Part shown: positions 21,290-32,051 of the stretch, piece by piece
How positions within the stretch are numbered: position 1 is the first letter of the stretch
How the letters are laid out: each line of letters starts with the position of its first letter
The notes under the pieces: model-generated
The model's database searches: none
What the model saw: the letters and a program-made list of their open reading frames with translations, nothing else
What the model was told of the DNA's origin: nothing
Assembly (NCBI RefSeq): GCF_014905175.1
Contig: NC_057793.1
Location: forward strand, 14,534,369 to 14,598,368
Length of the DNA stretch: 64,000 nucleotides
Direction: 5' to 3'
Origin: Aphidius gifuensis
Taxonomy: Eukaryota; Arthropoda; Insecta; Hymenoptera; Braconidae
Position numbers and translations under genes: made by a program

Positions 21290-22633
21290 TTATGTGGGTT
21301 TTGGTTGGGGAATCGAGCGGTATTCGTTATTGGCGGGAGCGGTTGGGTACAAGCCTGTTTCTACGTTTTTGGGGAGCAGTTCGATGTCAGAAGAGGTCTC
21401 TTTGAAGTATTCCCCATCGTTAGTTCGCTTAGTTTTACGCTCGTGTAAGAGCCCAGTGGCCAGAGTTGACCATAGTGCTGCTAATAAATGTACTGACCAA
21501 CCGTATACAGCGTGGAGGGCGTAACCATGTAGAATGGTATCCGCTATTGTCTTAAAAATGTGCACAATAGTGAATATTCCAATAATTCCAGCGCTAATAT
21601 TACCAAAGTAGGTGAATTTACCCCATGTCTTTTCCCAAACACTTTCAGATATCTTTTCATAATCTTCATCGCTGAAGATCCCCATATAGGATCTTTTAGC
21701 GTATACAAGATTTGTACCAGAAGCTTGAGCTGCGAAGTCGCTCAATATCATGGATCTCTCAATAGGGAACATGATTCTTTCTCTCATGTTCTGTAAATCT
21801 TCTGAGGTGTAAATACCTGATGAGGCTAGTTCTGTCAATGCATTGCATCTCCAGCTAGCTGTAGTGGCAGGTTTCAAGATTGAAGGTGTTTCTCCGAAGA
21901 CTGGATTAGGAATAAATTTGTACCATAGATTGTCAATTTTAAAATATTGTGGTAGGGGACCGTTACATGGTAGTTGAGTTGCCTCAGGGGTTATGATGTG
22001 TGTGCGAGGAGTCATGAACATACTTTCATTTCTACCTTTCGTGATGGGTAAATTGCTGTAGCATTTACCATCTTGTCTTATTTTTACCTCCACAGCTACA
22101 CATTGGATCATATGAACTACTTCCCCTGCTACTATTGCTGTGTAACCAGGTTTACCCATATATTGGTAGGCGAATTCATCGGGGAGGTTTGCAGCGAGGG
22201 ACAGGCTTGCACGCAGTTGCTTCCTTTCTAATCTACATTCATTTTCTAATAAATTATAATATAAATCGCTCATCTGATTCCTTGCCCAACGCTCTACATA
22301 AACGAACTTAGCATTTACATAACTCATCATATCGTGGGTTTCAAGATCGTTTCTTTTTTTGGTCGAAAGTGATTGACCTTCTGTTATAAATAAACGGGGG
22401 TGTTCGGTAGAAATTATTTTAACGCCGCAGTTTTCAAATGAACTTTTTGTTTTAAGAGAAAAACTATAATCGTCGTGAGCTACTGTATAAACTGTACCTT
22501 CTTTGCTTTCTGTTATATCAGCCTGACCATACCATATGGTTACGTATTTTTCTGAGTCGCACCATTGGTTTGATAGTCTACTATCCCAGAAGGCATAACC
22601 GCCGTACATGTCGATACATGTTTCAGCACTCAA
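21290..22633 (-). pseudogene. env: Envelope glycoprotein, C-terminal part (chuvirus-like)
   Basis: A 447-residue open frame forms the larger part of a class of glycoprotein found in chuviruses and in insect retroelements that captured it. It is cysteine-rich, with the last cysteine near residue 256. A hydrophobic membrane-spanning region (around residues 345-395, starting FGNISAGIIG) is followed by a short cytoplasmic tail with charged and Pro-rich ends. It would act as an entry and fusion protein on particles or cell membranes. The frame is separated from the N-terminal part (22726-23211) by a frameshift near 22.73 kb and one TAA near 22.70 kb, so the present copy does not encode a continuous protein. 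Assignment rests on the N-terminal signature plus topology. Confidence 0.7.
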
Positions 22634-22725
22634 CTGGCAAGAAGTTCCCGAACTAAAATGGATTTTGTCTTGTTTTAACTTAACTCTAGCGCTTTGTTAC
22701 GTGTATGTGATGGTTATGGAGGCTG

Positions 22726-23211
22726 TTACGACAACATGGTTCCAGCTTCCATAAGCATCCGAATAACTTGCCCCTGAACAATCTCCATCTGAGTTCTGAG
22801 TCCTGCCAGTGTAACAGCTCTATAATTTACAATGTTTGGTGACAGTTGCTGTATAACCGTGTTGCCGACTGTCACCGTACCGTGATTATAAAGCGTTTTA
22901 CACGCATCCCTTGAAATAGGATTTATATATTTAGCGTTGCCATTATAATCTGTGGCGGCTCCACAGTTGAAGACTATTCTAGATACTTCAACCTTACACA
23001 GCCACGCTTCCGCCTGGGTGTATGTGGCTAGTTTGCTCAGCATCACCCGTGCTTTGCTAGTCTTCACTGGCTCTCGAGCGATATCACACTCGTCGACGTC
23101 CAGCAACGAAATAGTGGTGGTGCTTAGCATGGGTCCAGTGCAATCGAACCCAATGAGGGCCTCGACCGTGGCTAACGCTAGTATCAATATGGCTACGCTT
23201 TTCCTAATCAT
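22726..23211 (-). pseudogene. env: Envelope glycoprotein, N-terminal part (chuvirus-like)
   Basis: I place the start at 23211 rather than 23241, because that ATG is immediately preceded by an acceptor-like site (ATAATTTACAG|ATG). Residues 1-19 form a signal peptide (IRKSVAILILALATVEA). The mature part begins with GFDCTGP and ISLLDVDECDI, the hallmark start of chuvirus-type glycoproteins, and has several conserved cysteines. The frame stops at 22726 where the family protein should continue. The rest lies in another frame at 21290-22633. Homology to mononegaviral (chuvirus) glycoproteins rather than to the baculovirus-F-type envelope of classical errantiviruses is from motif knowledge, not from a search. 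Confidence 0.7.
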
Positions 23212-23407
23212 CTGTAAATTATTATTATAATACTCTGGCATCTATACAATGTTATTTACACCGGTTTCTACTCTTTTGGACTCCCGCTTCCCCCCCCACA
23301 GTAAGTTTGGACTCACTGGAGACGGAGTTGACTGTTAGTCCAAAATATCTACCTTATTTACTAAACATGCGGAACAGACTTTGTAAGTGAGTGTTTTTTT
23401 TTATTTA

Positions 23408-26400
23408 TTAATTATATGTAATTTCCTCCTCTTGCTCTAATTCTCTTAATTTAGTTTTATTTTTATCAAGTATTTTAGCCTCTTCAGGCGAGATTTTAGA
23501 TAACCTGAGACGGTTTGGGGAAACTTCTTCCCTTTTTCCACCGTCTATCAGTTCTACCTCTCCTCTATCCGTCACATTTAAAATTTCAAAAGGTCCATCC
23601 CAGTAAGGGTAAAGCTTCCCTGGTTTGGGTCCTTTTTCAATGTAGACGTAATCTCCAATCTTAAAATTTACTGGGTTTAATTTTTGGTCATAGTATTTTT
23701 TTGTTTTTTCTTTGCTTTGAATTAGGTTGCGTCTTGCGCAATCTTGAATTTCATGTATGTTCGTGACTAGGTCTTCCATGTACCCTTGAAATGTGGGTAT
23801 TCTTTCCGACTCTAGTAACGGTTTACATGACGGTAGTCTGGCTCTTTTTCCATAGACTAATTCATATGGGGTAAATTTTGTGGATTCATGGACGCTCGTA
23901 TTGTAAGACAAAATTGCCAACTTGAGCCATTCATCCCAATCATCCTTTTTATTATTTACATAATGTTTGAGATACTCCCCCAACGGGTGATGTGATCTCT
24001 CTAATGAGCCATTGCTCTGTGGATGAAAAGCAGTAGTTCGACATTTATCAATTTTAAATCGGCCAGCCATTGCCTTTAAGAGCTGACTCTCGAAATTTCT
24101 TCCCCTGTCACTGAGGATTGTGACTGGAGTACCGTAAAGGCTTACGAAATTATCAATGAAGGCTTTGATTATTTCTGGGGTAGTTCGGTTAGGAATGGCT
24201 ACTGCCACTACAAATTTGGTCAATAAACACTGCATGGTAAGGATGCATTGATTGCCTGATTTAGTGATGGCTAAAGGGCCTACCACGTCCATGGCAATTT
24301 TTTCAAAAGCGGACCTTGGTGTATCGGTAATTACCATTGGTTGTTTTGTTCTTTTACGAACTAATTTATTTTTCTGGCAGTCTAAGCAATGTTGTATTCG
24401 TGACTGGATATCTTCTTTTAAATTTTCCCAATAAAATCTTTCTTTAATTCTATTGTAAGTTTTATTTACCCCTTTATGCCTCCCTATGGGTGCCTGATGG
24501 GCCTCATTAAAAATTTGATCCCTTTCTTTTATATCAACAAATTCGATTTCATTTGTACAAATAATAATTTTAATTTTACTATTCATAAATTCTTCTTTTA
24601 TTATTTCTAAAATTTCCGTCCATTCTATATTGAAAACTTTATTTGATTTTGAAATGACTACAGATTCTATTTCTTTTTCCAGCATAATTTCGTGAGCATG
24701 GTTTAATGCTCCTCTTATATGTTTAATCATTGTAAGTAATGACTCCCCCTCCCTTTTTTTTATTACAAGAGGAAAATGAAGTTTCTTACCCACCACTTTA
24801 CAACTTGCTTTTCCTGCTTTGACAGGGTGTTTTAAAATATTACTATGCTTTTTACATAATTCTTTGGCGCCTGAATCACAAGGTTCGCCGTTTTCTGATA
24901 CGAAATACATTTTATGGTTCTTTTGAACTTGGAAGGGTTCTCTAGAAGTTATAATATTTTTTGAACTGTGTTCCATTTGAGTTTCGATCTCGTCCTCGCT
25001 CACTTCTGAGTCTTGGGAGTCTGAGTCGTCTTTATTAATTTGGTCTATATTATTTGGCAAGTCTACAGCTATTTCAACATCAATTGGATGTTTACTTGTT
25101 GTAATTTTGACTGTTTCGCCTTTTGAATCTCCCTCTTCTTGCGATTCGGAAGAAGGTAGAATCTTTTTGTGTCTGCCCCTTTTTTTCAGAGAAGTTGGGG
25201 TTCCTTTTGTTTCCACAAGTTCCCCTTTTTTGGGCCTGCCTCTCTTTTTCAATAAGATTGGAGGCTTATTTGTTACAAAAGATTTCAACTTTTTTGGTCT
25301 ACCCCTCTTTTTCTGAGTGGGTTCTGGTGTTGTCACCACCTCAAGAGGCCTTGTTTCAACAATAGGTTGAGGCTTCCTATTTTGGTTTCTTGTGACAACA
25401 AAAATATCTTTTCCGCATTCGCTTTCAGGTTCCTCTACGGGGTTCCTGGATAAAGCGTCTGCGTTCAAATTTAATTTGCCTGGTTTATAGACTACATTAA
25501 ATTTATATTGGGCTAATTTTAACCTCCATTTACATATTCTATTATTATTATTTACTGGGTTACTGAACCACTTTAAAGCTTCGTGGTCAGTTACTACTGT
25601 GAATTCTGAATTATACACGTAAGTTCGGAAATTCACCACCGAGTCTAAAATGGCTCTGGCTTCTTTCTCGTACGTACTATAATTCAGCTCAGCTTCTCTA
25701 AGAGCTCTCGAGAAGTAGGCGATTGGTTTATCATTTCCAATTTCGCCTTGTGACAAAACACCACCTATTGCGTATCCGGAAGCATCCGTAGTGATGATGT
25801 ACGGTTTACTCAAATCCGGATACTGTAGAATTGGTGCGTTACAAAGGAGGTTTTTTAGAGTTGCAAATGCTTCCTCTTCCACTTTTCCCCACACATATTC
25901 TACGCCATCTTGCAGTAATTTTGTAAGAGGTTTTGCAATTTTCGAATAATTTTTTATGAATCTGCGGTAATATCCACTAAGACCTAAGAATTGACGAACA
26001 TTCTTTTGGTTTTTGAGCTTAGGGAAATTTTTAACCGCTTCGATTTTTTTGGGATCGGGTTTGACCCCGTTTTCGCCAATCACGTGGCCTAAATAATGTA
26101 CTTCCGGTTTTAAGAACTCGCACTTGTCTGGTTGCAAGCGCAGGTTGGCCTGACGAAGTCTTTCCATCATTTCCATGATTTTTTCGTCATGTTCTTCAAG
26201 GGTTTTTGCAAAAATGACTATGTCGTCTAGGTAAATGAACATGGAGATTCCTTGCATACCGACAAAGATTAAATTCATTAATCGCTGGAATGTCGCGGGG
26301 GAATTTGCCAGGCCAAACGGCATGCGCGTGAACTCCCAGTGACCACGTGGAGTTGAAAAAGCAGTCTTGTGCGCATCTTTGGAATCCATTTCTATTTGAT

Positions 26401-26740
26401 GGTATCCAGATGCTAAGTCAAATACAGAGAAATATTTTGAACCCCCCAACTGGTCTAATATATCCGTAATGTTGGGCAGCGGAAACGCATCCGGAATAGT
26501 TTTTTCATTTAATGGTCTATAATCAATTACCATTCTATGTCTAATATTGCCTTTAGAATCAGGCTTTTTAGGGACAATCCAGACAGGACAATTATAAGGG
26601 CTTTCTGAAGGTTTAATTATACCCTTCAAAACTCCCTCTTGTACCTGTCTCTCGACTTCTTCCCGCAAATTATGAGGAGGTCTATAAATTTTATTATTTA
26701 TGGGGAGTTTGTCCGTCGTAGGAATACGATGACGAACCAA
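23408..26740 (-). CDS. pol: Retroelement Pol: RT, RNase H, AT-hooks, integrase
   Basis: A 1110-residue open frame of the gypsy/errantivirus type. RT spans about residues 20-235, with VIDYR, FGLANSPATFQRL and the catalytic YLDD near 170. RNase H (ITTDASGYAIGGVL, TDHEALKWF) ends around residue 440. Three AT-hook motifs (KKRGRPKK twice, KKRGRHKK once) follow at about 474-530. Then comes the linker domain typical of 412/mdg1-like pols (FVSENGEPCDSGAKEL). The integrase has an HHCC zinc finger (HQAPIGRHKG ... CLDCQ), catalytic residues in DVVGPL, LSDRGRNF and SLERSHHP, and ends in a chromo-like basic C-terminus. Upstream, in the same frame, a single TAA (26771-26773) separates it from the RT leader and repeat array. 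It is intact over RT-RH-IN, unlike gag and envelope. Confidence 0.9.
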   Translation of the reverse strand: MVRHRIPTTDKLPINNKIYRPPHNLREEVERQVQEGVLKGIIKPSESPYNCPVWIVPKKPDSKGNIRHRMVIDYRPLNEKTIPDAFPLPNITDILDQLGGSKYFSVFDLASGYHQIEMDSKDAHKTAFSTPRGHWEFTRMPFGLANSPATFQRLMNLIFVGMQGISMFIYLDDIVIFAKTLEEHDEKIMEMMERLRQANLRLQPDKCEFLKPEVHYLGHVIGENGVKPDPKKIEAVKNFPKLKNQKNVRQFLGLSGYYRRFIKNYSKIAKPLTKLLQDGVEYVWGKVEEEAFATLKNLLCNAPILQYPDLSKPYIITTDASGYAIGGVLSQGEIGNDKPIAYFSRALREAELNYSTYEKEARAILDSVVNFRTYVYNSEFTVVTDHEALKWFSNPVNNNNRICKWRLKLAQYKFNVVYKPGKLNLNADALSRNPVEEPESECGKDIFVVTRNQNRKPQPIVETRPLEVVTTPEPTQKKRGRPKKLKSFVTNKPPILLKKRGRPKKGELVETKGTPTSLKKRGRHKKILPSSESQEEGDSKGETVKITTSKHPIDVEIAVDLPNNIDQINKDDSDSQDSEVSEDEIETQMEHSSKNIITSREPFQVQKNHKMYFVSENGEPCDSGAKELCKKHSNILKHPVKAGKASCKVVGKKLHFPLVIKKREGESLLTMIKHIRGALNHAHEIMLEKEIESVVISKSNKVFNIEWTEILEIIKEEFMNSKIKIIICTNEIEFVDIKERDQIFNEAHQAPIGRHKGVNKTYNRIKERFYWENLKEDIQSRIQHCLDCQKNKLVRKRTKQPMVITDTPRSAFEKIAMDVVGPLAITKSGNQCILTMQCLLTKFVVAVAIPNRTTPEIIKAFIDNFVSLYGTPVTILSDRGRNFESQLLKAMAGRFKIDKCRTTAFHPQSNGSLERSHHPLGEYLKHYVNNKKDDWDEWLKLAILSYNTSVHESTKFTPYELVYGKRARLPSCKPLLESERIPTFQGYMEDLVTNIHEIQDCARRNLIQSKEKTKKYYDQKLNPVNFKIGDYVYIEKGPKPGKLYPYWDGPFEILNVTDRGEVELIDGGKREEVSPNRLRLSKISPEEAKILDKNKTKLRELEQEEEITYN

Positions 26741-26770
26741 ATGTGTTGAACTCAGTGGTTCATCAGGTAA

Positions 26771-27086
26771 TTAAAACCTATCAGAATATTTTTTTATTAT
26801 GTTACATACATGGTCCAACTCTTCCGCATTTAAGTGTTCGAGTCTTAATAATTCTTTAACTTTATCGTAACGTGTCATAATTTTTACTTCATTTATTGTA
26901 TATATTTTATTAGTTGAGTTTATTTCCGCATATCCGGAAAAATTGGACTCTGTATTATTTGGAAAATCTAATTTGTTTTTATTTACTTTAACATCAGAAT
27001 TTCTTCGCCAATTTTCTTTTTTCTTTTTGATACTATTAAACGCTTTATTATTATATGGATTAAAAATTTTAGTTTCATTTTTATTT
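26771..27086 (-). CDS. pol: RT leader region of Pol, 5' of the nonsense codon
   Basis: This is the segment between the 21-residue repeat array and RT. It ends with LLRLEHLNAEELDHVCNIIK, which corresponds to the 'LxLDHLN..E' leader seen just before RT in gypsy-type pols. A TAA replaces one codon, after which the same frame continues with LPDEPLSS and the RT ORF. The frame is continuous with the array at 27087-27726. The apparent ATG of the longer ORF at 27889 lies inside the inserted giant element and is not a native start. Confidence 0.75.
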
Positions 27087-27726
27087 TCATTCAAAGAAAT
27101 TTCATTTAAATCAATATCATTTGTTTTTAATAATTTTTCATTTGAAACCCTACTCAAAGAAATTTCATTTAAATCAATATCATTTGTTTTTAATAATTTT
27201 TCATTTGAAACCCTACTCAAAGAAATTTCATTTAAATCAATATCGTTTATTTTTAATAATTTTTCATTTGAAACCCTACTCAAAGGAATTTCGTTTAAAT
27301 CAATATCATTTGTTTTTAATAATTTTTCAGTTGAAACCCTACTCAAAGAAATTTCATTTAAATCAATATCATTTGTTTTTAATAATTTTTCATTTAAAAC
27401 CCTACTCAAAGGAATTTCGTTTAATTTTAATAATTTTTCATTTGAAAATCTACTCAAAGGAATTTCGTTTAAATCAATATCATTTATTTTTAATAATTTT
27501 TCATTTGAAACCCTACTCAAAGGAATTTCCTTTAAATCAATATCATTTATTTTTAATAATTTTTCATTTGAAACCCTACTCAAAGGAATTTCGTTTAAAT
27601 CAATATCATTTGTTTTTAATAATTTTTCATTTGAAACCCTACTCAAAGAAATTTCATTTAAATCAATATCATTTGTTTTTAATAATTTTTCATTTGAAAC
27701 CCTACTCAAAGAAATTTCATTTAAAT
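27087..27726 (-). repeat. 63-bp coding tandem array, distal half
   Basis: About ten units of 63 bp (one is 48 bp) encode, on the minus strand, a 21-residue repeat of the type SNEKLLKTNDIDLNEISLSR(V). The array stays in frame with the RT leader downstream. It ends abruptly at ATTTAAAT (27719-27726), where the giant element begins. The other half of the same array lies at 56667-57470. Plus-strand ORFs here are shadows. Confidence 0.9.
27719..27726. repeat. Target site duplication of giant element, left
   Basis: ATTTAAAT, identical to 56667-56674. It corresponds to a single occurrence in every array unit ('ttcatttaaatcaatatc'). Because the sequence is a palindrome, a 4-bp TTAA or 6-bp TTTAAA duplication with slightly longer TIRs fits equally well. 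Confidence 0.9.
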
Positions 27727-27793
27727 GGCTTGGGGACGTGAGCGCCGAAAAGGTTCTGTCCGACCTGAGTAAACTTATAAATATAAAAGTCCC
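27727..27793 (+). repeat. Left terminal inverted repeat of giant element
   Basis: A 67-bp sequence beginning ggcttggggacgtgagcgcc, identical to the inverse of 56600-56666. A TATA-like motif (TATAAATATAAAAG, 27776-27789) points inward and could drive transcription of the plus-strand cargo. Confidence 0.92.
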
Positions 27794-28995
27794 CACAGTC
27801 GTGACTAATTGAATTTCTATTGGAAAAAGCTGTCTAGTGATATATTGTAGGATTGTTCGAAGCGGGGTTTTGTGCGAGGTCAGATTCATTTGAAGTCCAT
27901 TTAAAACTTACTTTCTTCAATTTATACATCACGTAGTATTAAAAATGCCATTATTTTAACTATTTTTTAGTTGATTTATTCTTCTAGGTACATTGATTTC
28001 ATGCATTTTCCCTTAACACTACCTTAGATATATTTATTGTTGCACGATTAATTTCATGGATTTACTTTGCTAATTTTACAATTTATTATTAACTATCAAT
28101 GCAGTTTCGAGATTCAACGCATTAATTTTTGCCAGTATTTAGAAAATAGGTATATGAAATCATACTACAATCCAATAATTGAAGTTTATGCTTTGAATAA
28201 TTCGACTTTTATTCGCATATAGGATTTTGATTATTTTATAATATGTGTATCAATATAAGTTATTGAAAAAGAGATCAATCACCAATAATGTTTATCTGAA
28301 TCTAATTGTTGATGAATGTGATATTGATAAATGTATTGTGAATGATTTATTCTTCAATGTGCCAACTTGAAAATGTCTGGAATATCCAAGTATCAAACAG
28401 ATATTATTCTTTGAACCAATGAAATTACCAAATGATCAAATGACAACTATATGAACAAGATAGAAGTTCAGTTTTACTTCATATATTTACTTGTATTATT
28501 AATTGATAACGGCTGAAAATTTTCATTGTAGATATGTGTTTCCATGTGCATTATATTCATGAGTTTGAAATCTTATTAAAATATTATGTCTCATAAATTT
28601 CATTATATTACTGTCTTAATTATTTAATATATTTTATAACATTTGTATAAGTTATTTAAATATTATTTGAACAGTTTTCCGACATTCATAAATTGGAGTT
28701 ATATATATATATAGTTTACATGAATATCTGAAAGAACGAAAGACGATTATTCCTAAAATACTTTCTAGATAAAATAATAATTTTCTTTACCAACATATTT
28801 TGATAGACATCTACCGGCGGTACTCTCAGTCTGCTGACACTTGCTGTCTGCTGACACTCAAGTTAACATAACCTAGTCTTCTTGGCTTCTTGGACTCAAG
28901 TATAAATAAAAAAATAAATAGCTTAGTAAACAATAGCTATAGCATAAACAATAATAAAGAGATCATACAAACTAAATTGTTTAAGAATAATTCAA
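27794..28995. other. Subterminal non-coding region of giant element
   Basis: AT-rich with short TA runs (near 28,700). No gene is recognised. The sequence differs from the right subterminal region, so the inverted repeat really ends at 67 bp. Confidence 0.5.
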
Positions 28996-28999
28996 ACGT

Positions 29000-29640
29000 A
29001 CTTATGCTTCAACAGATAAATTTGTTGCTGTTAAGGGTTAAAATCCAACATCTGATCTTTTTATTGTAACGAAAATGTTGTCAACTTGTAAACCACCAGT
29101 TTTATCATTACCAAAACTTAAAGAACAATTACAAATTATTGTTTCATCAGGACCATTTACTTATCCTGATATATTTGACGTGGAGCCATTGATTAAATTA
29201 ATTGAATATTTTGCTGAAAATGAGATAAATGTATTGATACTTTGTGGACCATTTGTTGATGATTGACACGCAGTTGTTAAAGAATCTATTTTTGACATTG
29301 CATTTGAAAATGTATTTAAAAATATGATTGAAAAAGTTATGGATTAGGTTAAAGGGTATGTGTTTTCTACTAATAATAATTACTATATAATTTTATTATT
29401 AAATTTCTAATTTATTATTATTTTTTGGAATTTTTAGATAGTCTACAAAAGTTGTGCTTGTTGCTTCAATGTATGATGTACATCATCATAATATTTATCC
29501 AACATCAAAATTTCATTTACCTAAACATTTTTTAATATATGAAAATTTATTTTGGATGCCTGATCTTTGTATTATGGATATTGAATGATTAATTATTAGT
29601 GCAACAACAGTTGATGTCATAACACATTCTATGTAAGTCT
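29000..29640 (+). pseudogene. POLA2: Fragment of DNA polymerase alpha subunit B (POLA2)
   Basis: Two exon-like blocks separated by an intron (donor AAAGG|GTATGT near 29355, acceptor TTTTTAG near 29437) match the calcineurin-like phosphoesterase region of POLA2. Recognisable motifs are VSSGPFTYPD, LILCGPFVDD, VVLVASMYDVHHHNIYP and ISATTVDVITHS. The frame is broken by stops: TAA near 29042, TGA near 29264, TAG near 29346 and TGA near 29588. Only the middle of the roughly 600-residue protein is present. It retains introns, so it was copied at DNA level rather than through mRNA. Not functional. Confidence 0.8.
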
Positions 29641-29705
29641 ATTAACTTTACATTTATTAAAACTTGTTTTGTCATAAATGTGTCTTGTCATCACATTCAT
29701 AACTT

Positions 29706-30423
29706 TTGTTCAATTTTTCAGATTTTTTACCACCACGTGTGTTGCCACCAGCCAACTTAAACTTGTTGGAGGAGTTTGACTTTCCAAGGTATCGAGCTAT
29801 TTTACGTGAGGAACGGTTACACCAACAACAACAACAAGCAGAACAACATCAACCAGAACCAATTGGAAATCAACAACATAATGACAACGATCAGCAACCA
29901 CAACAGGTAGTTGTTGAAAATGCTGATGATGAAATATTAAGATGCTATGATTGGAAATGTAAACAATGTGAAAATTCAACAATAAATATTATATGTCGTC
30001 CATGCAACTGTGTCACCTTATGCAACACATGTGCTGATTTGAATTTAAATGGCAATGGAAATGAATTAGCATGCCTTTTGTGCACTCAAAGAGTGAATAA
30101 TTATGATCATGTATTTATGGATAATACAGATTCAGATGGTAATACATGTTTTTATTACATTATAAAATTCATTTGTCAAGAATTTGATAGAAGCATTACA
30201 TTAAATTTATAACACATTTATTTTTTTTTTAGAGTTTCCAATAGATTGGAAATGTAACGTTTGTTTTATCAACCCAAAAACACATGTATTATCATGCAGA
30301 CACTTTTTGTGTGAAATGTGTGCTCTGACAATCATCGGAGATGCTGTATTGTTGACATGTCCATTTTGCAGGACCCGAGGAAGATATGTTGAAGCCAATT
30401 TCAGGCCAATCAACACACAATAA
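29706..30423 (+). CDS. Two-exon double-RING-type zinc finger protein
   Basis: Exon 1 (to 30138) and exon 2 (30233-30423) join in phase (GATG|GTAATA ... TTTTTTTTAG|AG) and give about 207 codons. After a Gln/Asn-rich segment comes one C-rich module (CKQCENSTINIICRPCNC, CNTC, CLLC). A second RING-like module follows (CNVCFINPKTHVLSCRHFLC, CEMC, CPFC), each with an IDWKC/YDWKC-type lead. Such modules usually belong to E3 ubiquitin ligases. The start is uncertain: an acceptor at 29720-29721 suggests that 29722 may begin an internal exon and that the true first exon is missing. The frame is open, unlike its neighbours. Exact family not recognised. Confidence 0.6.
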
Positions 30424-31700
30424 AAACTAAATGTTGCATGTGAAATAAAAAAAAATATTGCTAACAATTATTGGCAACGTGACATCGTTCAACAATAATT
30501 GATGGTCAATTAGTTGGTATTCCATTAGATTGGAATGTGTTTGTGTCAACTTTTAATACAACTAAATGTTTGGTGGTGTCTCCAACAAGCCACCATAAAA
30601 AAAAAGTTAAAGTTAATTATTATTTTTATTTAATTTTTTCATTTAAACCATATGTATCTTTTAGAATTACTTCACCGTGTGGCTACAGATATCTTTGAGA
30701 GAAGATGTAGTCACCTGTTTGCACCTGTTGATTTAATAAAATTATATTAGCACAAGTTAAATCAAACAATAAAATAATTCATGTTTTTGTAATGATAAAT
30801 GCCTACTGTATTATTTTATTTTCATCTTTATTTTTTCTTTCATCATTAAATTTTTATGGCATTTTTAAATTAACTCATAAGTCATTAAGTTATATGATTA
30901 TTATTTAACAAAATATAATTAATAACACTTGCTGAATTATATTATTCAATTTTTATATTGATCTTTTTGTTTTTTGTACTCTAGACTAGCATTAAATATT
31001 TATTCATCTTTTTATTTTTTTTATATCAACTCATTCATTTACAATAATTTAAAATTTATTTATATATATATTTTTTTTTCTATTATTTAGGAATAATTTT
31101 CTATCACTTTATTGAACTTTATATTTATATTTATTAAAATAGTAATATAATTTTATTTTTATGGAAATGTAAACAAAGATGGATCATATGTCAAATCAGT
31201 ATCAGGGTTATGATATGACACTGTATTTGACACAATTCTAATTGATGCATTTTGACATTATGTCAACAAATAAAATAATTTTTTTTTTAATTATTAATTT
31301 GAGGATTTCATTGAGGAGTTATTAATTTACATTAGAATTGTAATGTCATTTTTTAAAATAGATATTCTAATCTAATGGAAAAAAAAAACAGTGTGCAGCC
31401 ATTTTTTCTAATCAACTGTCAGAGCTGTTTTAATTAAAATTTTACAGTTAATTTGAATATTAGTTAACACATGTCATTGAGGTATTATTAATTATTGAAT
31501 AATTATCATTTTATTATGTTAAAAAGTATATTAATAATTATGATCAATTGCAAAATAAGAAAAAAGGTTTTTTAAATTTTTTACCTGTGATTCATCAACA
31601 TAACCTGAAAATTAGTTGACAAACATCAAAATATTTCTGATTTTTACAGATAAAATTCTGAAAAGTTTAACTAGTTGATAATTTATTTAATTAAAAAAAA
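30424..31700. other. AT-rich non-coding DNA within giant element
   Basis: Near 30,500-30,590 a decayed stretch resembles the start of the second RING exon ('attccattagattggaatgt'). The rest is low-complexity AT sequence with no supported gene. Confidence 0.5.
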
Positions 31701-31705
31701 GCAAA

Positions 31706-32035
31706 ATGTCATTAATTGAATTTGTCAGCTCAAGAGTTAAAGATGCTGAACGTGAAAATCTCAAAAGAGCTCGTGAAAAAATATTAGCTGAGGTAAGATT
31801 GTTAAGTAAAAATATAAATTTTTTTTTGTTGCTATTAATAAGTAATTTTTTTATGATGTTTTAGGCTGAAGAAAAATATAAAATAAAAGAAGCTAAAGCT
31901 GAAAGATGTAGACAAAGAGGTGATGACAAATGGATGTTGCCATCAGTTGAAGAAAAATTATCATCTGATAAATCAAGGAAAAAGATTAAAAGAAGAAAAA
32001 AACAAAAAAAAAAAAAAAAAGAAAACGTAATATAA
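31706..32035 (+). pseudogene. N-terminal fragment resembling CWF19-like 2
   Basis: Two exons (31706-31792 and 31865-32035; donor GCTGAG|GTAAGA, acceptor TTTTAG) join in phase to a short protein. It has Glu/Lys/Arg-rich helices, then RQRGDDKWMLPSVEEKL and a poly-Lys run. The DxWMLPSVEE segment followed by a Lys tract resembles the N-terminal region of CWF19L2, a spliceosome/debranching-associated protein. The match is from memory of a short motif and is tentative. It stops at a TAA shortly before the capping-enzyme fragment starts, so the two captured pieces are abutted. Confidence 0.4.
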
Positions 32036-32051
32036 TAGTCTTGATATTGTA

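Noticed and set aside
26943..27812. Plus-strand ORFs with SFKSISFVFNNFSFETLLK repeats (also 56515-57847)
   Set aside because: These are antisense shadows of the 63-bp array. The minus strand is in frame with retroelement Pol.
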